In this document: in pieces, positions 53,189 to 62,300 of the stretch
Layout of the letters: the number at the start of each line of letters is the position of its first letter
Numbering within the stretch: position 1 is the stretch's first letter
Source: Candidatus Atribacteria bacterium
Lineage (GTDB): Bacteria > Atribacterota > Phoenicimicrobiia > Phoenicimicrobiales > Stramentimicrobiaceae
Assembly: GCA_018402425.1 (NCBI GenBank)
Contig: JAGYIZ010000005.1
Location: forward strand, 1-64,000
Length of the DNA stretch: 64,000 bases
Direction of reading: 5' to 3'
Program-made: the position numbers and the translations under genes
The notes under the pieces: generated by a model
Seen by the model: the letters and a program-made list of their open reading frames with translations, nothing else
What the model was told of the DNA's origin: nothing
The model's database searches: none

Positions 53189-53250
53189 TTTATTTACCCA
53201 TTACTGCTTCTTTGAAGAAGGTCGCCCGCTTTGCGGGTGCGGTATTTACT
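53189..53250 (-). repeat. Intergenic modular repeat, copy I (reversed, minimal form)
   Basis: TTTATTTACCCATTACTGCT, then TCTTTGAAGAAGG, followed at once by CGCCCGCTTTGCGGGTGCGG and TATTTACTG. The two end hairpins are joined directly with no middle. It lies between the glyQ leader and the recO stop and is the shortest two-ended copy. Confidence 0.75.
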
Positions 53251-53274
53251 GTTAATTAATTGTTTTTATTCTAT

Positions 53275-54012
53275 CTATAAACTGTTTAGTTTATTTTCAA
53301 TTTCAAATTGATAAAACATATATCGATCTGTAATTTTTACTAATTCGCATAATTCGGATTGCAAGACTTTTTTTTATTATGAATCATGGGCAAATCAGCG
53401 ACTAATATCCTTTTTAATAATCTCAGGCAATAACCAGTTATTTTTATCTGATAGTAATTGTTTCCATTTGACAGGAATTACAGATTAAACCTCCTTTTTT
53501 GAATATCAAAAACATAAAATTTATTTTCTTTAATATGGCTATTACAATGAACGCATTTATTTAGCTCCGGTTGATATCTAAAAAGAAAATAATTTCCATT
53601 GAAAAGGAAACCAATAAAAGAGCAGGGTTTTTCTCGTGTCTTTTAACAACATCAATACATTTTAAATAAGATATAAATATATTCATTAGGGTCTTCATCT
53701 TCTGTTATTTTATCAATAATTTCCGCGCATTGAATAGCTATTCCATAACTTATTAAATCTTTGGATTGAGGGAAAAAGAGTTAATAATTTCGGTTTGACT
53801 TACAATTTAAATTTTTACCCTTGGCTTAATTATTTTTACCAGTGTTAAGTTTTCTAGGCTACCTATTCCAAATTGGCTTTTTGTTTTTCTAATACCTTTC
53901 ATAATTGCTCTTATTTTCCATAATCACGACTGAATATAGTTACGATTTTATCAGATTCATTAAGCTTTATACTTTTAAGTACTATTCCGTCAGTTTGAAA
54001 TAAACAATTCAT
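53275..54012 (-). pseudogene. recO: DNA repair protein RecO, frame-disrupted
   Basis: Loads RecA with RecF/RecR at gaps. From the ATG at 54012: CLFQTDGIVLKSIKLNESDK and IVTIFSRDYGKI are clean, the OB-fold start. KGIRKTKSQFGIGSLENLTL follows. The zinc region shows YQPELNKCVHCNSHI and GGLICNSC with four cysteines. The end reads ITDRYMFYQFEIENKL. Several indels. It lies between cdd and glyQ, as in the recO-glyQS cluster; era is absent. Confidence 0.88.
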
Positions 54013-54083
54013 TGATTTAATCAAAAGCTCCTATTGTTATAACATTAAAATATGGTATTATATTTCTTTTATGCTCTAGTTAT

Positions 54084-54331
54084 TAAATATATACCCGCAT
54101 GGCAGGTGGCTAAGTTTCTAAAGAGGTTTAGGTTTTCTTAGACAATTTTTGTCACACTCTTTTCTTCTTTCGATGTTTATTTATGTTACAACAATATTTC
54201 TAAGCAAAACAAATATCTATTTTGAGCTTCAGGTGAAAAATTGTCATCTAGCTTATCTTAATATTTTTATGGAAAAACCAGTTTATTTAACCATTTACCA
54301 CCTTCTTAGAAGGTGGTAATGAATTAAATAA
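54084..54331 (+). repeat. Intergenic modular repeat, copy J (full length)
   Basis: Starts AAATATATACCCGCATGGCA. The second hairpin region is TTTCTAAAGAGGTTTAGG. The box TTGAGCTTCAGGTGAAAAAT is at 54220, with TTGTCATCTAGCTTATCTTA as in copy A. The palindrome at 54283-54331 has the centre CCACCTTCTTAGAAGGTGG. It lies between recO and cdd, the palindrome about 30 bases after the cdd stop. Confidence 0.85.
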
Positions 54332-54361
54332 GCGTAATTTATTTGCCTTTTTATTTTAATT

Positions 54362-54700
54362 TCATTTTGCAGGTTTGTCATTTATAACATCCATTTCTGG
54401 TGAAAACTCTATCATTAACGTCTACAGGCACCACCAGGGAGTACAAGGTCCTCTAGTGTTACCAACAATTGCAATTGCTTTAAATTTTGATATCAGCAGA
54501 AATTGCCTTAAAAATCGCAACTCGTTCAGCACAAATACTTAATCCAAATGAAATATTTTCGATATTACATCCTGTAAATATAGATCCATCATCTGTCATT
54601 ACAGCTGAACCAACTATAAATTTAGAATAAGGAGCATAAGCTTTTAGTCTTGCCTCTTTCTTTTTCAATTAATTTACTAAATATTTTTCAAAATTTACCC
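54362..54700 (-). pseudogene. cdd: Cytidine deaminase, frame-disrupted
   Basis: Deaminates cytidine and deoxycytidine. A 62-codon stretch reads KAYAPYSKFIVGSAVMTDDG and GCNIENISFGLSICAERVAI, with the catalytic CAE. The remaining PCTPWW region (normally PCGxCRQ) and EFSPEMDVI are in other frames. The start is unclear, near LIEKKKEARL. It lies before recO in the conserved order. Confidence 0.88.
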
Positions 54701-54710
54701 TTTATAGTTA

Positions 54711-55596
54711 TCATTTAAACCAGACTTCTGAATCTTTTGATAAAGGTGAATCAGGCATTTCCATGATTATATGCTATTGGCAGGCCTTCTTCATCCAAGA
54801 ATAATGTTTCTTTGTCTTTATTTTTTTTAATCCATTTTACAAGTTGGTAAGTACCTCTATTAAATACTTTTGCAATGCCTTCCTATTAGTTCTACGTTAA
54901 CCCTTCCTTATCATCACCTTTTATTTTTCAATAGATGTATATTGAATTATTATATTAGAAACCTTAATCTGTTCACCGCTTTCTTGGTCAATATGTGGTT
55001 TTTGATTAATATAGCGATAATATTTTCCTGATCATCGTGATATTCATAACTAATCATATAATCTGAATATATTTAATAGTGATTTTAGTTATCTGATTAC
55101 TGTTTTTCAAATCTAATTCTGTAAATTTAACAAATTATGGGTATACTGAATACCGTTGCCACTGTCACTATATTCCTTTATCTCTTGGGTTATTTTAGCT
55201 GTGCTGGTAAACAAATTAATCCAACCTCAATTTTCATTACGCCAATAAGGAGACGGATCTTTGCATCTGATCAATGTCCAATATATTTGGATTTTTAAAC
55301 TTTGCCTACAATGTGCAAAACTGCCGACCATTCGGCACAAATTCGAAAATAATAGCGACTGCTTCTAACTGGACCCACAATTGTATCAGAATTTCTAAAA
55401 ACAAAGCCATTATTCTGGTAAAGGAAATTCCCTTCTATTTCATAAATAATATCAGCCTTACTTTACCATTTTGAATAATTCTCTCATCAGGAGAGTTACC
55501 AATCATCACTGCAATTGGTTTTCATTTTAAAAATATTATCTTTGGAAGAAAAGATATATTGGTGTATAGAGTAAATATTAATATTATAAAAAGCAT
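54711..55596 (-). pseudogene. DUF3048 (YerB-like) exported protein, frame-disrupted
   Basis: Possible secreted or lipid-anchored protein of about 295 codons. The ATG at 55596 opens a hydrophobic leader MLFIILIFTLYTNI. Shifted frames then give VMIGNSPDERIIQNG, DTIVGPVRSSRYYF (the family's GPxRSxRxYF motif) and NPNILDID. INLFTSTAKITQEIKEY, then IDQESGEQIKVSNIIIQYTS, and KVFNRGTYQLVKWIKKNKDK follow, and the end reads DEEGLPIAYNHG. These match the two DUF3048 domains; function unknown. It lies between the TRAP operon and cdd. Confidence 0.65.
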
Positions 55597-55699
55597 CAAA
55601 AGATATTCTTATGAAATAAGTATTATTACGAAACATAGCTCTAACTTTTTATTTTTTATTTATTTAAAAAATAATAATTATTCAATTTATTCATTCATA

Positions 55700-55760
55700 A
55701 ATAAGTGTATCGCGGAGACATTTTATTAAATGATAAATCTAGTATCCCCGCGATATTTAT
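55700..55760. other. Hairpin in the gap after the TRAP permease gene
   Basis: TATCGCGG (55708-55715) pairs with CCGCGATA (55748-55755), flanked by AT-rich sequence, with TTTATGTTTTTT on the plus-strand side. It is the only GC-rich palindrome in the 55597-55838 gap, which otherwise holds no gene. It may end transcription of the TAXI operon, although the T tract is on the other strand. Confidence 0.4.
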
Positions 55761-55838
55761 GTTTTTTAACAGCAATATTTGAATTGATTCTTACAATCAA
55801 TATTTTATAAGGAATTTATAAAAATAAATCTTAAAAGA

Positions 55839-57839
55839 CTAAGTCATTACTTTATTTGCTTGATCTTTATTTTGTCTTGTTTTCTGCATAAACAAAACGG
55901 CAATCAAAAGAATTACACCGGGTATGTCTGTAATGATATTTGGTGTTAATAACAAAAAAGCACTAATTATTAACAAAATTCGTTCAATAGGTTTTGTTAA
56001 GGTCAATAAATAACCCCCCGCTGCAGATCCTAAAGCCAATACTCCAGCCAGAGATGTCAAGATTAATACAAAAGTATGGAACCAGGAACCGGTTAAACCC
56101 AATAAGCCGGGATCGAGAGCAAATATATAGGGAATCATAAATCCACCTACAGCTAATCGTAGTGCATTTAACCCAGTTTTCATGGTATTACCACCTGCTA
56201 TCCCGGCACCGGCATAGGCTGCAACTGCTACAGGAGGTGTTACATCTGCAATAACCCCAAAGTAGAGTATAAATAAGTGTGCTGCCAGAGGAAGAACACC
56301 AAGCTGCACCAAAGCAGGAGCAGCCATAATTGACAGTATAATATATTTAGCAGTAGTTGGTAGACCCATCCCCAATAAAATAGAAGCAATCATTGTAAAA
56401 AATAAAGTAAATAATAAATTTCCGCCACCTAAAGCTACCAGACCACTGGCAATTTTTAAACCCAATCCTGTTAAAGTGACTACTCCTACAACTATACCAG
56501 CAGAGGCACAGGCTGCGGCAACACCCAATGCACCTCTGGCTCCATCTTCGAATGCCGCAAATAGATCCTTAACATTGAGTCGAGTATTTGCTTTTATCAT
56601 ACTAATAGCTATACTCATAACAATAGCCCAAAATGCTGCAAATAACGGTGTATAACTTCTTACCAATAAATATACTAATCCAATAATTGGTATAATAAGG
56701 TGTCCTTTTTCTTTTAACACTTCTTTTGCTCTGGGTAATTTCTCTTTTGGTAAACCCTTAAGTCCATATTTACAGGCCTCTAAATGTACCATGGTCATTA
56801 CGGCAATATAGTAAATAACAGCAGGTATCACTGCTGCAGCGGCAATTTTAATATATGGAATTTCCAAAAACTCTGACATAACAAAGGCAGCTGCACCCAT
56901 AACAGGTGGAAGGATTTGACCACCTGTAGAAGCAGCTGCTTCTACAGCACCGGCAAAATCTTTTTTATAGCCGATACTCTTCATTAAGGGAATAGTAAAA
57001 CTACCAGTTGTTACGGTGTTGGCAACAGAACTACCGTTAATCGAACCCATGAATCCACTGGCAATAACAGCAACCTTTGCCGGACCACCGGTGGTATGGC
57101 CAGCTAGAGCCATCGACATATCAATAAAAAATTTACCCATACCCGTTTTATTTAAAACGGCTCCAAATAAAATAAACAAAAATACGAAAGAAGATGAAAC
57201 ACCAAGTGGAATTCCAAAAATACCTTCCGTACCCATATATAAATGTTCAATAATTCTTTCCAAAGAATAACCTCGATGGGCAAAAAAACCAGGCATATAG
57301 GGACCAAAATAAGAGTAAATTAAAAAAACAGCTACAACAATCGGCAATTCTGGCCCAATTGCTCTCCTTGTAGCTTCTAAGACTAATAAAATACAAATAC
57401 CTCCCAAAATAATATCCATATTTGTTGGTAATCCGGAACGTAAAACAAGTTCATTGTAATTTACAATAAGATATAGTGAAACAACAGCACCAAGTACAGC
57501 TAATATAAAATCATAGGCCGGAACTTTAGTTTTATCACTGCCAATCCCCTTTTTGGTAGTAGGGTAAAGAAGGAAAACCAATGTCAGGGTAAAAGCTAGA
57601 TGTAATGCCCTCTGCTTTAAAGCCAGCCATAAACCAAAACCACCGGTGTAAAAATGAAAGATGGACATGCTAATGGCAATTATGGAAATAATGATGGCAA
57701 TTATACCTAATGGTCTTCTAACATTTGATTCAGTATCGTATTGTTCTAATAATTTTTGAACATCGATTTTTCCTTCTTCTTTGGCTTGTTCTTGAAGGCT
57801 TTCTACGGGTTTTTTATCTTTTTCTTGATTATTTTCCAA
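55839..57839 (-). CDS. TAXI-type TRAP transporter fused permease (DctQ-DctM fusion)
   Basis: Membrane part of a TRAP transporter, driven by an ion gradient. About 666 aa with some 17-18 membrane segments: a 4-TM small-subunit-like region to about 180, then the large DctM part. GSINGSSVANTVTTGSFTIP and AASTGGQILPPVMGAAAFVM, then GLPTTAKYI and DVTPPVAVAAYAGAGIAGG, are the family glycine-rich hairpins. The frame is open to 57890, but it contains AGGAGG. The TTG at 57839, nine bases after it, is the likely start (MENNQEK...), which removes the overlap with the DUF1850 gene. Confidence 0.95.
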   Translation of the reverse strand: MENNQEKDKKPVESLQEQAKEEGKIDVQKLLEQYDTESNVRRPLGIIAIIISIIAISMSIFHFYTGGFGLWLALKQRALHLAFTLTLVFLLYPTTKKGIGSDKTKVPAYDFILAVLGAVVSLYLIVNYNELVLRSGLPTNMDIILGGICILLVLEATRRAIGPELPIVVAVFLIYSYFGPYMPGFFAHRGYSLERIIEHLYMGTEGIFGIPLGVSSSFVFLFILFGAVLNKTGMGKFFIDMSMALAGHTTGGPAKVAVIASGFMGSINGSSVANTVTTGSFTIPLMKSIGYKKDFAGAVEAAASTGGQILPPVMGAAAFVMSEFLEIPYIKIAAAAVIPAVIYYIAVMTMVHLEACKYGLKGLPKEKLPRAKEVLKEKGHLIIPIIGLVYLLVRSYTPLFAAFWAIVMSIAISMIKANTRLNVKDLFAAFEDGARGALGVAAACASAGIVVGVVTLTGLGLKIASGLVALGGGNLLFTLFFTMIASILLGMGLPTTAKYIILSIMAAPALVQLGVLPLAAHLFILYFGVIADVTPPVAVAAYAGAGIAGGNTMKTGLNALRLAVGGFMIPYIFALDPGLLGLTGSWFHTFVLILTSLAGVLALGSAAGGYLLTLTKPIERILLIISAFLLLTPNIITDIPGVILLIAVLFMQKTRQNKDQANKVMT

Positions 57840-57858
57840 AATATTATCCCTCCTATTC

Positions 57859-58377
57859 CTAAACAAAATATTTATTAAAAAAATAGCCAAATAAATTTAA
57901 CTGAACAACATTAATTGTTATTACAGTATCGCCTAATATTTCCGATAAATTGATATTATTATTTTTATAAATAAAATGGTTTTCTCTTATCTTACCAATG
58001 CGATAATACAAAGGCAATGATATTTTCCTGTACATATTTTTAATCTTAAACTTACCATCTTGATTTACAAAGAACTCATTTTCAAAAGCAGTATAAGGCA
58101 AACCCGCTCCATGATCAAGAAAATGAGTCTCTACAAGAATCAATTCTCCATTTTTATTAATTTCAAAGAATTCCCAGACCGGTGTCCGAGCAACCGAATG
58201 GGTATATTTTAAGGCAAATATTTCTCCCGGAGTTACTATATCTTGAAAAATAACTTCACCATCCGGATAATCCTGAATATTAAGTAATTGAAGGGAAAAG
58301 AAATTTAAAAATAAAAACATTAAAACTATGATAAAAAATATTAATAAAAGAGTGGTATTTTTTTTCTTCATTTTCAT
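57859..58377 (-). CDS. DUF1850 domain protein of the TAXI-TRAP cluster
   Basis: 172 aa with a single N-terminal membrane segment (LLLIFFIIVLMFLFLNFFSL). The rest is extracytoplasmic: FALKYTHSVARTPVWEFFEI, LVETHFLDHGAGLPY and YRIGKIRENHFIY. The HSVxRTPV and GAGLP motifs are the DUF1850 hallmarks. This family occurs between the TAXI receptor and permease genes in many bacteria; its function is not established. A strong hairpin separates it from the receptor gene. Confidence 0.9.
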   Translation of the reverse strand: MKMKKKNTTLLLIFFIIVLMFLFLNFFSLQLLNIQDYPDGEVIFQDIVTPGEIFALKYTHSVARTPVWEFFEINKNGELILVETHFLDHGAGLPYTAFENEFFVNQDGKFKIKNMYRKISLPLYYRIGKIRENHFIYKNNNINLSEILGDTVITINVVQLNLFGYFFNKYFV

Positions 58378-58415
58378 TAAAGAATATCTTTAGATTATTA
58401 TGTATTTATTCATTT

Positions 58416-58465
58416 CGAATAAAATAAACCAGAGTACTTTATAGTACCCTGGTTTATTTTATTCG
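58416..58465. terminator. Long hairpin between the TAXI receptor and DUF1850 genes
   Basis: Two 23-base arms (58416-58438 and 58443-58465) with one mismatch and a TTAT loop: CGAATAAAATAAACCAG and its complement. It lies 10 bases after the receptor stop and before the DUF1850 start, on the same transcript. Such hairpins often cause partial termination or protect the receptor mRNA, keeping receptor levels above permease levels. Confidence 0.8.
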
Positions 58466-58474
58466 CTTAAATTG

Positions 58475-59431
58475 CTAGTCTACAAGCCCAACTTCTTTAT
58501 AGTATAGCTCTGCACCGGCATGTAGTGGAATACCAATACCGTCAAGTGCAGTCTCTAGAGTGATGTCTTTACCTTTAGCATGTGTCTGTGCCAATATATC
58601 TGTATGTTCCCATAAAGCTTTGGTCATTTTATAGACTAGTGTGGGATCTAATTGAGAATCACAGATCCAAAGTGCTGGGGTAGCCAGCGCTCTTACAGGT
58701 TCTTCCATACCCGTATACATACCGGCTGGAATTTCGGTAATACCATAGTAGGGAATCTCCTCAACTAGTTTTTCGGCAACTTCCAAATCTACCGGAATTA
58801 AAACAATATCTCTAACAGTAGCTATATTAATAACACTGGAAGTGGGATATCCAGCAGTAGTAAACCCAGCATCAATCTGACCGTCAATTAAGCGGTCTGC
58901 CACTTCATTGAAATCGATATAATCTACATTCATATCATCAAAGGAAACTCCGTGGGCTTCAACAATAATTTCCGCATCGGCAGCGGTTCCGCTATTAGGA
59001 GCACCGACGCCAACGCTTTTGCCTTTTAAATCAGCAATAGTTTTAATTCCGGATTCCTTGGTAGCAAGAATATGAATGGTTTCCGGATAGAGAGAGGCAA
59101 TTCCTCTTAGATTTTCAATAGGTTCAGTGTCAGCTAAAAGGCCTGTAGCACTATAAGCCCAGTAAGTAGTATTAGCTTGGGAAAAACCTGTTTCAATCTG
59201 ATGACGACCGATCAAATTACAGTTGGCAATTGAAGCATTTCCTGTTTGTGCCGTAACAATCAAATTTTCTATCTGATTAGAAAGCAACTGTGCTAATGCA
59301 CCGCCAAGCGGATAATATGTACCACCGGTCCCACCAGTTGCGATGGCTAGAAATTCCTTTTGCGCAGAACCACTTAAACTAAATGTTAAAATCAAAGTAC
59401 CAATGATTAAAATAATGAAAAGTTTTCTCAT
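58475..59431 (-). CDS. TAXI family TRAP transporter solute-binding receptor
   Basis: 318 aa periplasmic or surface binding protein. The signal peptide is MRKLFIILIIGTLILTFSLS, with cleavage near SGSAQ-KE. The mature start has ATGGTGGTYYPLGGALAQLL, typical of TAXI receptors. AQTGNASIANCNLIGRHQIE, then GVGAPNSGTAADAE (about 137-150), follow. TAGYPTSSVINIA and the C-terminal GIPLHAGAELYYKE complete it. A strong GGAGG precedes the ATG. The ligand is unknown; TAXI receptors often bind glutamate or 2-oxoglutarate-like acids. Confidence 0.94.
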   Translation of the reverse strand: MRKLFIILIIGTLILTFSLSGSAQKEFLAIATGGTGGTYYPLGGALAQLLSNQIENLIVTAQTGNASIANCNLIGRHQIETGFSQANTTYWAYSATGLLADTEPIENLRGIASLYPETIHILATKESGIKTIADLKGKSVGVGAPNSGTAADAEIIVEAHGVSFDDMNVDYIDFNEVADRLIDGQIDAGFTTAGYPTSSVINIATVRDIVLIPVDLEVAEKLVEEIPYYGITEIPAGMYTGMEEPVRALATPALWICDSQLDPTLVYKMTKALWEHTDILAQTHAKGKDITLETALDGIGIPLHAGAELYYKEVGLVD

Positions 59432-59558
59432 AAAATAACCTCCTTAAAAATTTACTTATTGTTTACTTCATAAAATATCTAAATATTTCTTTTTTATCAC
59501 ACCCTTTCTCATAGTGAAAAATCCTACTCTATAATTTTATTAGGTATTTATATATTAT

Positions 59559-59587
59559 ATTATGCAACATTTAGAAAAAAATATCAA
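59559..59587 (-). promoter_or_regulatory. Candidate promoter of the TAXI-TRAP operon
   Basis: On the minus strand TTGATA (59587-59582) and CATAAT (59564-59559) are 17 bases apart, about 130 bases before the receptor ATG. The 326-base gap to ybeY is very AT-rich and I see no gene in it. AT-richness makes chance matches likely. Confidence 0.35.
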
Positions 59588-59757
59588 TTTTTTTGCAAGT
59601 AATTACTTAAGCACCTACTAAAATTTTACACTATCACAAATAACACAGAGAAATCATTATGTTTAAAAAAAATAGTATTAGTAAAAAATTTAATATATTA
59701 AATTATCTATCATTAATAATCATATAATTCTTTATATAAGTTCTTTATTAACAATAT

Positions 59758-60192
59758 TCAATATTTTTTCCTCTTCATAGCTTTCATCTTTTCAGAATCT
59801 TCTGTGCTAATATGATCAAACTCCAAGAGATGCAATAAACCATGAATAAGCAAAACAGTCAGTTCTTGTTCTAAGGAATGACCTAAAAGTTTAGCTTGTT
59901 TTATTGCTGTCTCGATAGAAATTATAATGTCACCTAATAAATATTCACCAATTCCTTCTGGTAAAGAAGAACCATGGGAGCCTTCTGACATACTGAAAGC
60001 CAACACATCAGTAGGAGCATCAATATTTCGGAATATTTTGTTTAGCTTTTGAATTTCCTGATCATCGGTTAACAGTAAACTCACTTCGCTATTCTTTTTT
60101 AGCTCCATTGATTTCATTGCTATTATGAGTATTTTTTTCATTTTCTTCAGATTGATTGACTGTTTCTGATGATTTTTTATTTGTACTTTCAC
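59758..60192 (-). CDS. ybeY: Endoribonuclease YbeY
   Basis: Metal-dependent RNase for 16S rRNA 3' end and ribosome quality control. It is 144 aa. The zinc motif HGLLHLLEFDH is at about residues 113-123. APTDVLAFSM at about 60-69 and LGDIIIS at about 86 are typical. A GTG start with GGAG upstream overlaps the pgpH 3' end by 104 bases; the overlapping N-terminus (VQIKNHQKQSINLKKM) still looks like YbeY. Downstream, instead of dgkA-cdd-era, comes the TAXI operon. Confidence 0.94.
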   Translation of the reverse strand: MKVQIKNHQKQSINLKKMKKILIIAMKSMELKKNSEVSLLLTDDQEIQKLNKIFRNIDAPTDVLAFSMSEGSHGSSLPEGIGEYLLGDIIISIETAIKQAKLLGHSLEQELTVLLIHGLLHLLEFDHISTEDSEKMKAMKRKKY

Positions 60193-62116
60193 CCTGAGAG
60201 CGCTCCTTCTTCAATTTATTGATTAATTCTTCATCCGGATATTCCACTCGATTATGGAACATACCGGTAAATATTCTGGAAAAAATATCCTTGATCTTAG
60301 TTAAATCTCTCAAAGTAAGATTACACTCATCCAATTGCCCGTTTTCTAAAGTTCTGTTAATAACATTTTGAGTAAGATTCTTAATCCTGCTAGATGTAGG
60401 GCTATTAAGAGTTCTGGCTTCTGCCTCAAGAATATCAGCTAAAAGAATAATTCCGGCTTCTTTGCTTTTTGGTTTAGGCCCGGAATAACGATAATTTTCT
60501 TCGTTAATCACGGTGGATTTGGGGTCAGTTAATTGTAATGCTCGATGGAAAAAATAACTTATTAACCCTGTACCATGATGCTGATTAATAATATCAATAA
60601 TAGCCTTTGGTAACCTATATTTTTTTGCCATATCAACGCCATCTTTAACATGAGAAGCAATAACCAATGCACTCAAGCTGGGTTCCATATCATCATGGGT
60701 ATTTTTATATGCTTCCTGGTTTTCAGCAAAAAAGTATGGCCTCTTTAGCTTTCCTATATCATGATAATAAGCCCCTACACGTGTTAACAAGGCATTGGCA
60801 CCTATTTCCTCAGCAGCAGATTCAGCAAGATTACCAACCACAACACTATGATGATAAGTGCCTGGAGCTTCAACCAACAACTGCTTTAAGAGAGGTTGGT
60901 TGGGATTTGACAATTCCATTAGTTTGAATGAAGAAGTTATGTCGAAGAAGCTTTCCAGAAATGGGAGTATACCAATGGTTAGTATTGCTGATGCAAATCC
61001 ATTCAATACTCCCCACATACAGTTTTCTAATATAATCTGAGAAGAACTCCTATGCATCATACCCAAGGCTAAAATTGAAAATATATTAGTAAGAGCAACC
61101 AATAATCCAGCCCTGGTTAAACTCGAACGTTGAGTAGCTTTTCGAATACTAAAAACAGAAACAAGTCCTCCAGCCAGTGCAACAATCATATAATTTATTT
61201 CACCTAGAAATATAAAAACAATATTGAAGCTAATAATAAAAGTCATCCACAAGGCAAGTCTTGAATCAATAGTTATAGCTATCAGCATCGAAGCAAAAGC
61301 CACTGGTATAAGATAGCCAGATATTTCTCCTGTAATTTTAGCAACAAACATCATGGCAATATATATTATACTTAACAATATTAATTTGTTGGTATCATCA
61401 AATATATTTTTGTGGAATGTATAGATATACAGTCCTATCAATAAAATAAACAGAGAAATTATGAAAAACAAGCCAAGCATATTCTGAAAATGCAAGATAG
61501 GATTTTGCAACCCCAATGCTTTCATTTTTTCAATATGCTCAGGATTAACTATCTCCCCCTTTCTAACAATTATTTGGTCTTTGCGAATAACATTTTTTAC
61601 ATCTCTGACTGCTTCTATCGAATCCTGCCTTTTCTTTTCTGTTGCTCCTATATCCAAAAATAGACTTGGTTTAATAAAATTTTCACCTATCTCGCTGGAA
61701 ATAATAGCATTGTATGGGTTCGTTGATCTTTCACTAATTTCCCTAATAATTTGTTTTTTTGCTTCTTCAATATCATCTTCTTTGATTCCTTGCTCCATAA
61801 TTTTTCTTATAGATAAATATACATTTTGTTCAATTTCCTCTAATGAAGATTGATCTATTTTTATTAAATTTAATATAGAATCATCTTCTATTTCCATAGA
61901 ATATTTTTCATTTATTTTACTCAAATTATTATCAATAAATTCATTGTTTAATACTTCATTATTTTGAATTCTCTGTTCCTCTAAATGAGTGTTATATTCA
62001 TCTCTTAATTTTCTTACATCCAAAAAGAAATTACCAATATCATTTTCAACACTTTCAATACTAGCCAAATTAAGGTTGTAAACTTCACGAATTGATTTTG
62101 ATGCATCTTCTTTCAA
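60089..62116 (-). CDS. pgpH: 7TM-HD cyclic-di-AMP phosphodiesterase family protein PgpH (N-terminus broken)
   Basis: Membrane HD-domain hydrolase of c-di-AMP type. 675 clean codons: an extracytoplasmic helical region with RKDQIIVRKGEIVNPEHIE, about seven membrane segments (residues 210-400), then the HD domain with YHHSVVVGNLAESAAEE and AYYHDIGKL, and IINQHHGTGLISYF. The C-terminal tail is low complexity. Upstream, one missing G near 62190 separates it from RVGEVATRDIVAPETIEFI and the first membrane helix (LLILFILVLSITFIL), so the true gene starts near 62297. It lies between phoH and ybeY as in Bacillota. Confidence 0.93.
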   Translation of the reverse strand: MKEDASKSIREVYNLNLASIESVENDIGNFFLDVRKLRDEYNTHLEEQRIQNNEVLNNEFIDNNLSKINEKYSMEIEDDSILNLIKIDQSSLEEIEQNVYLSIRKIMEQGIKEDDIEEAKKQIIREISERSTNPYNAIISSEIGENFIKPSLFLDIGATEKKRQDSIEAVRDVKNVIRKDQIIVRKGEIVNPEHIEKMKALGLQNPILHFQNMLGLFFIISLFILLIGLYIYTFHKNIFDDTNKLILLSIIYIAMMFVAKITGEISGYLIPVAFASMLIAITIDSRLALWMTFIISFNIVFIFLGEINYMIVALAGGLVSVFSIRKATQRSSLTRAGLLVALTNIFSILALGMMHRSSSQIILENCMWGVLNGFASAILTIGILPFLESFFDITSSFKLMELSNPNQPLLKQLLVEAPGTYHHSVVVGNLAESAAEEIGANALLTRVGAYYHDIGKLKRPYFFAENQEAYKNTHDDMEPSLSALVIASHVKDGVDMAKKYRLPKAIIDIINQHHGTGLISYFFHRALQLTDPKSTVINEENYRYSGPKPKSKEAGIILLADILEAEARTLNSPTSSRIKNLTQNVINRTLENGQLDECNLTLRDLTKIKDIFSRIFTGMFHNRVEYPDEELINKLKKERSQGESTNKKSSETVNQSEENEKNTHNSNEINGAKKE

Positions 62117-62300
62117 TTTTTCCGTAGCTTTTTCATCAATAAATTCTATAGTTTCCGGGGCAACAATGTCTCTTGTAGCTACTTCCCCACTCTTTTAGGA
62201 TAATTTTTCCGCAGTATAAAATTAATTGATAATATAAAAGTAATAGATAATACTAAAATAAATAGAATTAATAACCTTTTTAAATTGTTCTTCAGAAATA

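Noticed and set aside
1307-54331. CRISPR array
   Set aside because: The repeats are single copies kilobases apart in different gaps, with no spacer-repeat periodicity and no cas genes.
16207-55596. Mass pseudogenisation in a reduced genome
   Set aside because: Irreplaceable genes are hit while their neighbours across a sharp border are untouched, and protein motifs are not decayed, only shifted.
55708-55755. Strong terminator for the TAXI operon
   Set aside because: The stem is only 8 bp with a 32-base loop and the T tract is on the opposite strand; kept only as a low-confidence hairpin.
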